Source: Barnesiella sp. An22
GTDB taxonomy: Bacteria; Bacteroidota; Bacteroidia; Bacteroidales; Barnesiellaceae
Reading direction: 5' to 3'
Length of the DNA stretch: 46,685 nt
Assembly (NCBI RefSeq): GCF_002159975.1
Contig: NZ_NFJR01000018.1
Location: 1 to 46,685 of the forward strand
Positions 28,480 through 37,874 of the stretch are shown here, piece by piece. The notes under the pieces were generated by a model. That model had not been told where the DNA came from and searched no databases. It saw only the letters and a list, made by a program, of their open reading frames with translations. A program made the translations under genes and the position numbers. Numbering within the stretch: position 1 is the first letter of the stretch; every line of letters begins with the position of its first letter.

Positions 28480-30980
28480 GGAATACATCGAAAATGACAA
28501 CACTGGAAAACAGGTTCCCACTTTTAGCGGTGGAGCATGGCTGCATCATCTCAAAGGACGCCGACATCACGGTGGCTTTCGAGGTGGAACTACCGGAACT
28601 TTACACCGTGACGGGTGCGGAGTACGAGGCGATACACAGTTGCTGGTGCAAGGCTATCAAGGTGCTGCCGGACTACTCCGTCGTCCACAAACAGGACTGG
28701 TTCATCAAGGAACGCTACAAACCGGAGCTTCAGAAGGACGACATGAGCTTTTTAAGCCGCTCTTTCGAGCGTCACTTCAACGAGCGTCCGTACCTGAAAC
28801 ACACCTGCTACCTCTACCTGACCAAGACAACAAAGGAGCGTAACCGGATGCAGAGCAATTTCAGCACGCTGTGCCGGGGACATATCATCCCGAAGGAGCT
28901 GGACAGGGAAACCACGACCAAGTTCTTGGAAGCCTGCGAACAGTTCGAGCGCATCATGAACGACAGCGGGCTTGTCAGGCTGCGCCGCCTCTCCACCGAT
29001 GAGATTGTGGGTACTGAGGGAAAGACGGGACTTATTGAACGCTACTTCTCGCTCATGCCGGAAGGTGACACCACCTTGCAGGACATCGAGCTTTCGGCAA
29101 GGGAGATGCGCATCGGCGACAACCGCCTGTGTCTGCACACCCTCTCCGACGCGGAAGACCTGCCGGGCAAGGTGGCTACCGACACCCGTTACGAGAAGCT
29201 CTCCACCGACCGGAGTGACTGCCGACTGTCATTCGCCTCCCCGGTGGGGCTTCTGCTCTCCTGCAACCATATCTACAACCAGTATGTGCTGATAGACAAC
29301 AGTGAGGAAACCTTGCAGAAGTTCGAGAAGTCCGCCCGTAACATGCAGTCGCTATCTCGCTATTCAAGGAGCAACAGCATCAACCGCGAGTGGATAGACC
29401 AATACCTGAACGAAGCCCATTCCTACGGACTGACCTCGGTACGGGCACACTTCAACGTCATGGCGTGGAGCGACGATGCGGAGGAACTGAAGCATATCAA
29501 GAACGACGTGGGCAGCCAGTTGGCAAGCATGGAATGCGTGCCGCGCCACAACACCATCGACTGCCCGACACTCTACTGGGCGGCGATACCCGGCAATGCG
29601 GCGGACTTCCCGGCGGAAGAGAGTTTCCACACCTTCATCGAACAGGCGGTGTGCCTGTTCACAGAGGAAACCAACTACCGCAGCTCGCTCTCGCCCTTCG
29701 GCATCAAGATGGTGGACAGGCTCACGGGAAAACCGCTGCACCTTGACATCTCCGACCTGCCCATGAAGCGAGGTATCACGACCAACCGCAACAAGTTCGT
29801 GCTGGGTCCTTCGGGCAGCGGCAAGTCTTTCTTCATGAACCACCTCGTGCGCCAATATTATGAGCAAGGCGCACATGTGGTATTGGTGGACACGGGAAAC
29901 TCCTATCAGGGCTTGTGCGGCATGATCCGACGCAAGACAGGCGGAGCGGACGGTGTGTATTTCACCTACACGGAAGATAAGCCCATCAGCTTCAACCCGT
30001 TCTACACCGACGATTACATCTTCGACGTGGAGAAGAAGGACAGCATCAAGACCCTGTTGCTGACGCTCTGGAAGTCGGAGGACGACAAGGTGACAAAGAC
30101 GGAGAGCGGCGAGCTGGGCAGTGCCGTGAGTGCCTATATTGAGCGCATCCAATCCGACCGTAGCATCGTGCCGTCGTTCAACACCTTCTACGAGTATATG
30201 CGTGACGACTACCGCAAGGAACTGGCACAGCGTGACATCAAGGTGGAGAAGTCCGACTTCAACATCGACAACATGCTCACCACCATGCGGCAGTATTACC
30301 GGGGCGGGCGTTACGATTTCCTGCTCAACTCCACGGAGAACATCGACCTGCTCGGCAAGCGGTTCATCGTCTTCGAGATAGATTCGATTAAAGAAAACCG
30401 CGAACTGTTCCCCGTCGTGACCATCATCATCATGGAAGCCTTCATCAACAAGATGCGGCGGCTGAAAGGCGTGCGGAAACAGCTTATCGTGGAAGAGGCT
30501 TGGAAGGCCCTCTCATCGGCGAACATGGCTGAATATCTGCGCTATATGTATAAGACGGTCAGAAAATATTACGGCGAGGCAATCGTGGTGACGCAGGAGG
30601 TGGACGACATTATCAGTTCTCCGGTGGTCAAAGAGAGCATTATCAACAACTCGGATTGTAAAATCCTGCTTGACCAAAGGAAATATATGAACAAGTTCGA
30701 CCAGATACAGGCGTTGCTCGGACTGACGGAAAAGGAGAAGTCGCAGATACTCTCCATCAACATGGCGAACAACCCTTCACGGCTCTACAAGGAGGTGTGG
30801 ATAGGCTTGGGCGGCACGCAGTCGGCGGTCTATGCCACGGAGGTCAGCGCGGAAGAGTATCTGGCGTACACCACCGAGGAAACGGAAAAAGTGGAGGTTT
30901 ACCGTCTGGCGGAGAAGCTGGGCGACGACATCGAAGCCGCCATCCGGCAGCTTGCCGAAAGGCGGAGAAACAAGGAATAA
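28476..30980 (+). CDS. traG: VirB4-type conjugation ATPase TraG
   Basis: The 834-residue motor ATPase of the type IV secretion channel. The N-terminal DUF3875-like domain is followed by the ATPase core with Walker A GPSGSGKS (near 443), Walker B (QLIVEEAWKAL, near 668) and a downstream VVTQEVDDI motif of VirB4/TraC proteins. It acts at the inner membrane and energises assembly of the channel. The ATG at 28476 overlaps the traF stop; an alternative ATG six codons on (28494) is possible. Despite the name it is not a VirD4/TraG coupling protein; that role belongs to MobC here. Confidence 0.93.
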   Translation: MRNTSKMTTLENRFPLLAVEHGCIISKDADITVAFEVELPELYTVTGAEYEAIHSCWCKAIKVLPDYSVVHKQDWFIKERYKPELQKDDMSFLSRSFERHFNERPYLKHTCYLYLTKTTKERNRMQSNFSTLCRGHIIPKELDRETTTKFLEACEQFERIMNDSGLVRLRRLSTDEIVGTEGKTGLIERYFSLMPEGDTTLQDIELSAREMRIGDNRLCLHTLSDAEDLPGKVATDTRYEKLSTDRSDCRLSFASPVGLLLSCNHIYNQYVLIDNSEETLQKFEKSARNMQSLSRYSRSNSINREWIDQYLNEAHSYGLTSVRAHFNVMAWSDDAEELKHIKNDVGSQLASMECVPRHNTIDCPTLYWAAIPGNAADFPAEESFHTFIEQAVCLFTEETNYRSSLSPFGIKMVDRLTGKPLHLDISDLPMKRGITTNRNKFVLGPSGSGKSFFMNHLVRQYYEQGAHVVLVDTGNSYQGLCGMIRRKTGGADGVYFTYTEDKPISFNPFYTDDYIFDVEKKDSIKTLLLTLWKSEDDKVTKTESGELGSAVSAYIERIQSDRSIVPSFNTFYEYMRDDYRKELAQRDIKVEKSDFNIDNMLTTMRQYYRGGRYDFLLNSTENIDLLGKRFIVFEIDSIKENRELFPVVTIIIMEAFINKMRRLKGVRKQLIVEEAWKALSSANMAEYLRYMYKTVRKYYGEAIVVTQEVDDIISSPVVKESIINNSDCKILLDQRKYMNKFDQIQALLGLTEKEKSQILSINMANNPSRLYKEVWIGLGGTQSAVYATEVSAEEYLAYTTEETEKVEVYRLAEKLGDDIEAAIRQLAERRRNKE

Positions 30981-31020
30981 CTAAAAAACAGAATGTATCA
31001 ACCAAAAAAGAAAAACGCGT

Positions 31021-31401
31021 ATGAATTTACCAAAAGTGAAAATGCTGCAAGTCAGCAAGTGCCTTATCGGATTGGCGGTCATGATGCTGCAATCCTGCGA
31101 CGTGGCCGACAACCGCCGCGACATGCTGTGCGGGAACTGGGAGAGCGTGGAGGGAAAACCTGACGTGCTTATCTACAAGGAGGGCGAAGCCTACAAAGTG
31201 ACGGTGTTCCGTCGTAGCGGTCTGCGCCGCAAGCTCAAGCCGGAAACCTATCTCTTGCAGGAGGAGAACGGCAACCTGTTCATGAACACCGGCTTCCGCA
31301 TCGACGTGTCCTACAACGAGGCCACGGATGTGCTGACTTTCTCGCCAAACGGGGACTATGTGCGGGTGAAGCCGCAGCCGGGACATCCGACCGAAGAATA
31401 A
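31021..31401 (+). CDS. DUF3876 lipoprotein of the tra operon
   Basis: A 126-residue secreted lipoprotein. A hydrophobic stretch ends in the lipobox-like MLQSC. The mature part shows DUF3876 features (MLCGNWESVEGKPDVLIYKEGEAYKVTVF and a lipocalin-like strand pattern). It is probably exported and membrane-anchored, with a function unknown to me. It lies 40 bp after traG and 23 bp before traI. Confidence 0.78.
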   Translation: MNLPKVKMLQVSKCLIGLAVMMLQSCDVADNRRDMLCGNWESVEGKPDVLIYKEGEAYKVTVFRRSGLRRKLKPETYLLQEENGNLFMNTGFRIDVSYNEATDVLTFSPNGDYVRVKPQPGHPTEE

Positions 31402-31424
31402 CAACCACTAAAATCCAAAGTAAC

Positions 31425-32054
31425 ATGAGAACAAGAATAACAATGATTATCTGCCTGTGCCTGCTTTTCGCGGGCAGGGCAAGCGCACAGTGGGTCGTAA
31501 GCGATCCGGGCAATCTAGCGCAGGGCATCATCAATGCCTCCAAAAACATCATCCATACCTCCAAGACCGCCACGAACATGGTGAGCAACTTTCAGGAGAC
31601 GGTGAAAATCTATCAGCAGGGCAAGAAGTATTACGATGCCCTCAAATCGGTGAACAATCTGGTCAAGGACGCCCGCAAGGTGCAGCAGACCATCCTGATG
31701 GTGGGCGACATCACAGACATCTATGTGAACAGTTTCCAACGGATGCTCCGTGACGGGAATTTCAGACCCGAAGAGCTTTCCGCAATCGCTTTCGGCTACA
31801 CGAAACTGCTGGAGGAAAGCAACGAAGTGTTGACGGAACTCAGGAACGTGGTGAACATCACCACGCTCTCCATGACCGACAAGGAGCGCATGGACGTGGT
31901 GGAACGCTGCCACTCGAAGATGAAGCGTTACCGCAACCTCGTGAGCTACTACACGAACAAGAACATCTCCGTGAGTTACCTGCGTGCGAAAAAGAAGAAC
32001 GACCTCGACCGCATCATGGGGCTGTACGGGAACATGAACGAAAGATACTGGTAG
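31425..32054 (+). CDS. traI: Conjugal transfer protein TraI (DUF4141)
   Basis: A 209-residue exported protein with a signal peptide ending GRASAQ. The mature part is mostly helical with a DUF4141 pattern (NLAQGIINASKNIIHTSKTATNMVSNFQETVKIYQQGKKYYDALKSVNNLV). It resembles VirB5/periplasmic T4SS components by position before TraJ; the comparison is inference. It is not a relaxase, unlike F TraI. The ATG is preceded by the recurring leader CTAAAATCCAAAGTAAC. Confidence 0.88.
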   Translation: MRTRITMIICLCLLFAGRASAQWVVSDPGNLAQGIINASKNIIHTSKTATNMVSNFQETVKIYQQGKKYYDALKSVNNLVKDARKVQQTILMVGDITDIYVNSFQRMLRDGNFRPEELSAIAFGYTKLLEESNEVLTELRNVVNITTLSMTDKERMDVVERCHSKMKRYRNLVSYYTNKNISVSYLRAKKKNDLDRIMGLYGNMNERYW

Positions 32055-32057
32055 CCT

Positions 32058-33062
32058 ATGAAGTTCGACAACCTTCATCAGATTTTACGTTCACTTTATG
32101 AGCAGATGATGCCGCTGTGTGGGGACATGGCTGGTGTGGCGAAAGGCATCGCCGGGCTGGGTGCGCTGTTCTACGTCGCCTACCGGGTATGGCAGTCGCT
32201 GGCGAGAGCTGAACCGATAGACGTATTCCCGATGCTCCGTCCTTTTGCCATCGGTCTGTGCATCATGTTCTTCCCGACTGTGGTGCTGGGCACGATAAAC
32301 AGCATCCTCTCACCCGTCGTACAGGGCACGGCAAAGATGCTGGAGGCGGAAACGCTGGACATGAACCGATACCGGGAGCAGAAGGACAAACTGGAATACG
32401 AGGCGATGGTACGCAACCCCGAAACCGCCTACCTCGTGTCCAACGAGGAATTTGACAAGCAACTGGAGGAACTCGGCTGGTCGCCCTCCGACATGGTGAC
32501 GATGGCGGGAATGTATATCGACCGGGGAATGTACAACATGAAGAAGAGCATCCGCGACTTCTTCCGCGAGATACTCGAACTGCTGTTCCAAGCCGCCGCC
32601 CTCGTGATAGACACCGTCCGCACCTTCTTTCTCGTGGTGCTGGCGATTCTCGGTCCGATAGCCTTCGCCCTGTCGGTATGGGACGGTTTCCAAAACACGC
32701 TCACGCAGTGGATATGCCGCTATATACAGGTCTATCTGTGGCTACCGGTATCGGACATGTTCAGCACCATACTGGCGAAGATACAGGTTCTGATGCTGCA
32801 AAACGACATCGAGCGGATGCAGGCAGACCCGAACTTCTCGCTGGATTCGAGCGACGGGGTGTATATCGTATTCCTCTGCATCGGCATCATCGGCTACTTT
32901 ACCATTCCCACCGTTGCGGGCTGGATTATCCAAGCCGGAGGCATGGGCGGTTACGGTCGCAACGTGAACCAGATGGCGGGACGAGCCGGAAGCATGGCGG
33001 GCAGCGTGGCGGGTGCAGCCGCAGGAAACGCAGTCGGACGTGTCGGCAAATTGCTGAAATAA
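32058..33062 (+). CDS. traJ: Conjugal transfer protein TraJ (VirB6-like)
   Basis: A 334-residue polytopic membrane protein with about five to six hydrophobic helices (for example GLGALFYVAYRVWQSL, FAIGLCIMFFPTVVLG, AALVIDTVRTFFLVVLAILG and VYIVFLCIGIIGYFTIPTVAG) and a Gly/Ala-rich C-terminal tail (AGRAGSMAGSVAGAAAGNAVG). Topology and position match VirB6-type inner-membrane channel proteins and TraJ of CTnDOT. It starts 3 bp after traI, so it is cotranscribed. Confidence 0.9.
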   Translation: MKFDNLHQILRSLYEQMMPLCGDMAGVAKGIAGLGALFYVAYRVWQSLARAEPIDVFPMLRPFAIGLCIMFFPTVVLGTINSILSPVVQGTAKMLEAETLDMNRYREQKDKLEYEAMVRNPETAYLVSNEEFDKQLEELGWSPSDMVTMAGMYIDRGMYNMKKSIRDFFREILELLFQAAALVIDTVRTFFLVVLAILGPIAFALSVWDGFQNTLTQWICRYIQVYLWLPVSDMFSTILAKIQVLMLQNDIERMQADPNFSLDSSDGVYIVFLCIGIIGYFTIPTVAGWIIQAGGMGGYGRNVNQMAGRAGSMAGSVAGAAAGNAVGRVGKLLK

Positions 33063-33093
33063 TCAATGTGCAATCATAAATTGGAAAATATAA

Positions 33094-33717
33094 ATGGAAT
33101 TCAAATCACTTAGAAACATCGAATCGTCGTTCAGGCAGATACGCCTGTTCGGTATCGTCTTCCTCTCGCTGTGCGCCGTGGTGACGGTGTGGAGCGTGTG
33201 GAACTCCTACCGTTTCGCAGAGAAGCAACGGGAGAAAATCTATGTGCTGGACAACGGCAAGAGCCTGATGCTCGCCTTGTCTCAGGATTTGTCGCAGAAC
33301 CGCCCGGCGGAGGCACGGGAACATGTGCGCCGTTTCCACGAGATGTTCTTCACGCTATCACCTGAAAAAAGCGCGATTGAACACAACGTGAAACGTGCCT
33401 TGCTGCTGGCGGACAAGAGCGTGTACCACTATTATTCGGACTTCGCGGAGAAGGGGTACTACAACCGCATCATCGCCGGGAACATCAACCAAGTGCTGAA
33501 GGTGGACAGCGTGGTGTGCGACTTCAACGCCTATCCCTACCGTGCCGTGACCTACGCCACACAGAAAATCATCCGGCAGAGCAACGTCACCGAGCGCAGC
33601 CTCGTGACCACCTGCCGCCTGCTGAACGCATCGCGGTCGGATGACAACCCGAACGGTTTTACCATCGAGGGTTTCACCATCATTGAGAACAAGGATTTAC
33701 AGACTATCAAACGGTAA
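33094..33717 (+). CDS. traK: Conjugal transfer protein TraK (VirB8-like)
   Basis: A 207-residue bitopic protein with a short cytoplasmic N-terminus, one transmembrane helix (LFGIVFLSLCAVVTVWSVW) and a periplasmic NTF2-like domain (ENIDKDLQ-type ending: GFTIENKDLQTIKR region). This architecture is that of VirB8, and TraK is well conserved across Bacteroidales ICEs. It is followed 6 bp later by traL. Confidence 0.9.
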   Translation: MEFKSLRNIESSFRQIRLFGIVFLSLCAVVTVWSVWNSYRFAEKQREKIYVLDNGKSLMLALSQDLSQNRPAEAREHVRRFHEMFFTLSPEKSAIEHNVKRALLLADKSVYHYYSDFAEKGYYNRIIAGNINQVLKVDSVVCDFNAYPYRAVTYATQKIIRQSNVTERSLVTTCRLLNASRSDDNPNGFTIEGFTIIENKDLQTIKR

Positions 33718-33723
33718 CAGGAC

Positions 33724-34032
33724 ATGAAAAGTATCAGAAAATCAATGTGGGGCATGTATTGGAAACTCCACGACAAACGGAAACGCTTGGCGGCAAGTCT
33801 CAAAGGGTATCTGGACGGCTTGCCGCCGGAAACACGCCGCCGCATCGTGCTGGGGATGTTCGCCGCCTTCGCGGTGCTTGCCCTTTACACCTTCGGCAGA
33901 GCCGTCTATGACATCGGCAGGAACGACGGCTCACATATGGAAACGGGACACGCCGGACGGGTGGAACTGCCGACCCCGGCGGAAACAGGCAATCACTTAA
34001 CACCTTATTTATATGGAACAGACAAAGAATGA
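33724..34032 (+). CDS. traL: Conjugal transfer protein TraL (DUF3989)
   Basis: A 102-residue protein with a basic N-terminus (KLHDKRKRLAASLKGYLDGL) and one transmembrane helix (IVLGMFAAFAVLALYTFGRAVYDIG). It corresponds to DUF3989 by position and topology. It overlaps traM by 20 bp in another frame, which indicates coupled translation. Function unknown. Confidence 0.83.
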   Translation: MKSIRKSMWGMYWKLHDKRKRLAASLKGYLDGLPPETRRRIVLGMFAAFAVLALYTFGRAVYDIGRNDGSHMETGHAGRVELPTPAETGNHLTPYLYGTDKE

Positions 34033-35365
34033 ACCGACGAAAGAGAACAAAGCTGCTCCCGAAACGGGGAAACCGAAAAAGGAGCGCGAACCGCTGACAG
34101 AGGCGCAACGGCTGAAACGGCAGAAGATGATCGTGCTGCCCGCTATGGTGTTGGTGTTCATCGGGGCGATGTGGCTGATATTCGCCCCGTCCTCCGGCAA
34201 GGAGCAACCGCCGGGAACGGACGGATACAACACCGAGATGCCCGACGCTGACAAGGCGAACCGGCAGATTATCGGCGACAAGCTGAAAGCCTACGAGCAT
34301 GGGGAGATGGAAGAGCGTCAGGAGAGCCGCAACCGTGCCATCGGGCAGCTGGGCGACATGTTCGACCGCGAGATAGCGGGAACGGAGAACGGAGTGGACT
34401 TCGACCTCGCCAATCCGGGCGGCAAGGAAGAAAGGGCAAAGCCAGCCACGCCGCAGACCATCCAGTCCTCCGCAGCCGCCTACCGTGACCTGAACGCCAC
34501 GCTCGGAAACTTCTACGACCAGCCGAAAAACGACAATGCGGAGATGGACGAATTGTTGGAGCGCATCGCATCGCTGGAGTCGGAACTGGAAAGCGAGAGG
34601 GGCAAGGCTTCCTCTATGGACGAGCAGGTGGCTCTTATGGAGAAGTCCTACGAGCTGGCGGCAAAGTACATGGGCGGTCAGAACGGAGGACAGCCATCGG
34701 CGGAACAGAGGGCAGAGCCAACTACCGTGCAGAAAGGGAAGAAGAACAAGGCAATGCCTATCAGACAGGTGGAGCATCAAGTAGTTTCTTCACTCTCACA
34801 GCCTATGAGTAACGCGGAGTTTGTCGCCGCCTTATCGCAGGAACGCAACCGGGGTTTCAACACGGCTGTCGGCACGGCGGAGGTATTGGACAGGAACACC
34901 ATACCGGCGTGCGTGCATGGGGCGCAGAGCGTGACGGACGGGCAGACGGTAAGGCTGCGCCTGCTGGAGCCTATGGCGGTGGCAGGCAGGACAATACCCC
35001 GGGGTGCGGTGGTGGTCGGCACGGGCAAGATACAGGGTGAGCGGCTCGACATCGAGATTACCTCGCTGGAATACGACGGCACGATTATCCCCGTGGAGCT
35101 TGCGGTCTATGACACGGACGGACAGCCCGGCATCTTCATCCCGAACTCGATGGAGATGAACGCCGTCCGGGAGGTCGCCGCCAACATGGGCGGCTCGCTG
35201 GGAAGCAGCATCAACATCTCCACCAATGCCGGGGCGCAGCTCGCCTCCGACTTGGGCAAGGGGCTGATACAAGGCACGAGCCAGTACATCGCCAAAAAGA
35301 TGCGAACCGTCAAGGTGCATCTGAAAGCCGGGTACAGGGTCATGCTTTACCAAGAAAAATATTGA
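34013..35365 (+). CDS. traM: Conjugative transposon protein TraM (VirB10-like)
   Basis: A 450-residue protein with a cytoplasmic charged N-terminus (TKENKAAPETGKPKKEREPL), one transmembrane helix (MIVLPAMVLVFIGAMWLIFAP), a long disordered and coiled-coil periplasmic linker, and a C-terminal beta domain of the TraM/VirB10 type (IPACVHGAQSVTDGQTVRLRLLEPMAVAGRTIPRGAVVVG). The VirB10 class bridges inner and outer membranes. The C-terminal hydrophobic segment ends VHLKAGYRVMLYQEKY. Confidence 0.92.
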   Translation: MEQTKNEPTKENKAAPETGKPKKEREPLTEAQRLKRQKMIVLPAMVLVFIGAMWLIFAPSSGKEQPPGTDGYNTEMPDADKANRQIIGDKLKAYEHGEMEERQESRNRAIGQLGDMFDREIAGTENGVDFDLANPGGKEERAKPATPQTIQSSAAAYRDLNATLGNFYDQPKNDNAEMDELLERIASLESELESERGKASSMDEQVALMEKSYELAAKYMGGQNGGQPSAEQRAEPTTVQKGKKNKAMPIRQVEHQVVSSLSQPMSNAEFVAALSQERNRGFNTAVGTAEVLDRNTIPACVHGAQSVTDGQTVRLRLLEPMAVAGRTIPRGAVVVGTGKIQGERLDIEITSLEYDGTIIPVELAVYDTDGQPGIFIPNSMEMNAVREVAANMGGSLGSSINISTNAGAQLASDLGKGLIQGTSQYIAKKMRTVKVHLKAGYRVMLYQEKY

Positions 35366-35399
35366 AAACAATAAAAATTACCACTAAAATCCAAAAGTA

Positions 35400-36386
35400 A
35401 TGAGAAAAGTAATCATCATGTTTGCCCTCGCTATGGGCATCATAACTGCCAACGCGCAGGAGAATGTAACCGTTGAAACGACCAACGGAAGTGAACAACC
35501 GACCTTGACGAAGGAGGTCTATCCGCAGAAGGAGGCGGACGGCGACCTATATCACGGGCTGTCACGCAAGCTGACCTTCGACCGCATGATACCGCCGCAC
35601 GGTCTGGAAGTGACCTACGACAAGACCGTCCACGTCATTTTTCCGGCGGAGGTGCGCTATGTCGATTTAGGCTCGCCCGACCTGATTGCCGGGAAAGCCG
35701 ACGGAGCGGAGAACATCATCCGTGTGAAGGCTACCGTAAGGAATTTTCCCAACGAAACGAATATGTCCGTCATCACGGAGGACGGCAGTTTCTACACCTT
35801 CAACGTGAAGTACGCCGCCGAACCGCTGTTGCTCAACGTGGAGATGTGCGACTTCATCCATGACGGCAGCACGGTGAACCGCCCGAACAACGCGCAGGAA
35901 ATCTATCTGAAAGAGCTGGGCAGCGAAAGCCCGATGCTGGTGCGCCTTATCATGAAGTCCATCCACAAACAGAACAAGCGCGAGGTGAAGCATATCGGCT
36001 GCAAGCGTTTCGGCATCCAATACCTGTTGAAAGGCATCTACACGCACAACGGCTTGCTTTATTTCCACACGGAGATAAAGAACCAGAGCAACGTGCCTTT
36101 CGATGTGGACTACATCACTTGGAAAATCGTGGACAAGAAGGTTGCGAAGCGTACTGCCGTGCAGGAGCAGATTATTCTGCCGCTCCGCGCGCAGAACTAC
36201 GCCACCCTCGTGCCGGGCAAAAAGAGCGAGCGCACGGTCTTCACGATGGCGAAGTTCACCATCCCCGATGACAAGTGCCTCGTGGTGGAATTGAACGAGA
36301 AGAACGGCGGCCGTCACCAGTCCTTCGTGATTGAGAACGAGGATTTGGTACGCGCGGGTACCATCAACGAACTTCAAGTACGCTGA
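35400..36386 (+). CDS. traN: Conjugative transposon protein TraN (DUF4138, VirB9-like)
   Basis: A 328-residue exported protein with a signal peptide (IIMFALAMGIITANAQ) and beta-rich mature domains (VTYDKTVHVIFPAEVRYVDLGS...). TraN is the VirB9-like partner of TraM in the outer-membrane complex. The ATG directly follows the leader CTAAAATCCAAAAGTA. traO begins 3 bp after the stop. Confidence 0.92.
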   Translation: MRKVIIMFALAMGIITANAQENVTVETTNGSEQPTLTKEVYPQKEADGDLYHGLSRKLTFDRMIPPHGLEVTYDKTVHVIFPAEVRYVDLGSPDLIAGKADGAENIIRVKATVRNFPNETNMSVITEDGSFYTFNVKYAAEPLLLNVEMCDFIHDGSTVNRPNNAQEIYLKELGSESPMLVRLIMKSIHKQNKREVKHIGCKRFGIQYLLKGIYTHNGLLYFHTEIKNQSNVPFDVDYITWKIVDKKVAKRTAVQEQIILPLRAQNYATLVPGKKSERTVFTMAKFTIPDDKCLVVELNEKNGGRHQSFVIENEDLVRAGTINELQVR

Positions 36387-36388
36387 CC

Positions 36389-36964
36389 ATGAGAAAGTAC
36401 ATCGCAATAATCATCGCGTCGCTTGCCCTTTTTACAGGGCAGGCGCACGCCCAGCGGTGTCTGCCGAAGATGCAGGGCATCGAGGTGAGGGCGGACATGG
36501 CGGACGGCTTCAATCTCGGCGGCAAGGACGGCGGGTACAGCTTCGGGGCGGCTCTCTCCACCTACACGAAGAAGGGGAACAAGTGGGTGTTCGGTGGCGA
36601 ATACCTGTTGAAGAACAATCCCTACAAGGACACCAAGATACCCGTGGCGCAGTTCACGGCGGAGGGCGGCTATTACTTCAAGATACTGTCGGACGCCCGA
36701 AAGATTGTTTTCGTCTATGCCGGGGCTTCGGCTCTCGCCGGATATGAGGCGGTAAATTGGGGGAAGAAGGTGCTGCATGACGGCTCCACGCTGCACGACC
36801 GGGACGCCTTCATCTACGGCGGTGCGCTGACGCTCGATGTGGAGTGTTACGTGGCAGACCGTATCGCCCTGCTTGCCAACCTGCGGGAGCGTTGCCTTTG
36901 GGGTGGCGACACACGGAAGTTCCACACGCAGTTCGGGGTCGGTATCAAGTTCATCATCAACTGA
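36389..36964 (+). CDS. traO: Conjugal transfer protein TraO
   Basis: A 191-residue exported protein with a signal peptide (IAIIIASLALFTGQAHAQ) and alternating aromatic/Gly strands (GYSFGAALSTYTKKGNKWVFGGEYL) that suggest an outer-membrane beta-barrel. It ends in FGVGIKFIIN, a plausible barrel-terminal strand. TraO is conserved in CTnDOT-type tra operons. The primase gene starts 8 bp downstream. Confidence 0.88.
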   Translation: MRKYIAIIIASLALFTGQAHAQRCLPKMQGIEVRADMADGFNLGGKDGGYSFGAALSTYTKKGNKWVFGGEYLLKNNPYKDTKIPVAQFTAEGGYYFKILSDARKIVFVYAGASALAGYEAVNWGKKVLHDGSTLHDRDAFIYGGALTLDVECYVADRIALLANLRERCLWGGDTRKFHTQFGVGIKFIIN

Positions 36965-36971
36965 CACGGGC

Positions 36972-37874
36972 ATGGAAAGGACGGAAATAGATGCTGTCAG
37001 AAGGATGCCGCTTGCGGATTTTCTCGCACGGCTGGGGCATGAGCCTGTCAGAAGGAGCGGTAACGAGCTGTGGTATCTTGCCCCGTACAGGGGCGAGCGC
37101 ACATCCTCTTTCCGTGTGAACGTGGCGAAACAGCTCTGGTACGACTTCGGTTTGGGCAAGGGCGGCGACATCTTCACGCTTGCCGGGGAGTTTCTGCAAA
37201 GCGATGACTTCATGAAGCAAGCGAAGTTCATAGCGGAAGCCGCCAATATGACGGTTGCCGGATGGGAAAAGCCCGTCTATCTCTCGAAGCCGACCGAATC
37301 CGTTTTTGAGGATGTGGAGGTCGCTCCGCTGCTCCGCTCACTGCTGACGGAGTATTTAGAGGAACGGGGCATCCCTTACGCCATCGCATCCCGTCACTGC
37401 TGCCGCTTGAACTACGGTGTGCGTGGGAAACGGTATTTTGCCGTTGGCTTTCCGAACATGGCAGGTGGCTATGAAGTCAGAAGCCGATATTTCAAGGGTT
37501 GCATACCTCCGAAGTCTGTATCACTGGTAAAGGCGAATGACATCCCGGCTGACGAGTGCCTCGTGTTCGAGGGCTTCATGGACTTTCTCTCTGCCGTGAC
37601 GCTTGGTGTAACCGGTAACGCTGACTGTCTTGTGCTGAACTCAGTCGCCAACGTGGAGAAGGCGGCGGGATTGCTGGACGGATACGGGCGCATCGGCTGC
37701 TTCCTCGACCGTGACGAAGCCGGACGGCGGACGCTTGCCGCACTTACCATGCGATACGGGGAACGTGTCACCGACCGTTCCTCCCTCTATGACGGTTGCA
37801 AGGACTTGAACGAGTACCTGCAACTGACAACGAAAAAACAGAAAAACAACCATCTAAAAATCGAAGAACAATGA
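36972..37874 (+). CDS. traP: Toprim DNA primase (TraP)
   Basis: A 300-residue primase-like protein, TraP of CTnDOT by position. The N-terminal part resembles the DnaG zinc-binding module (MPLADFLARLGHEPVRRSGNELWYLAPYRGERTSSFRVN...GGDIFTLAGEFL) but its CHC2 cysteines and histidine are replaced, so zinc is probably not bound. The Toprim domain has the Glu (LVFEGFMDFLSAV) and the DxD motif (CFLDRDEAGRR). It could prime the complementary strand in recipients. The longer frame from 36837 overlaps traO; the ATG at 36972 is preferred from homology. It overlaps traQ by 4 bp (ATGA). Confidence 0.88.
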   Translation: MERTEIDAVRRMPLADFLARLGHEPVRRSGNELWYLAPYRGERTSSFRVNVAKQLWYDFGLGKGGDIFTLAGEFLQSDDFMKQAKFIAEAANMTVAGWEKPVYLSKPTESVFEDVEVAPLLRSLLTEYLEERGIPYAIASRHCCRLNYGVRGKRYFAVGFPNMAGGYEVRSRYFKGCIPPKSVSLVKANDIPADECLVFEGFMDFLSAVTLGVTGNADCLVLNSVANVEKAAGLLDGYGRIGCFLDRDEAGRRTLAALTMRYGERVTDRSSLYDGCKDLNEYLQLTTKKQKNNHLKIEEQ

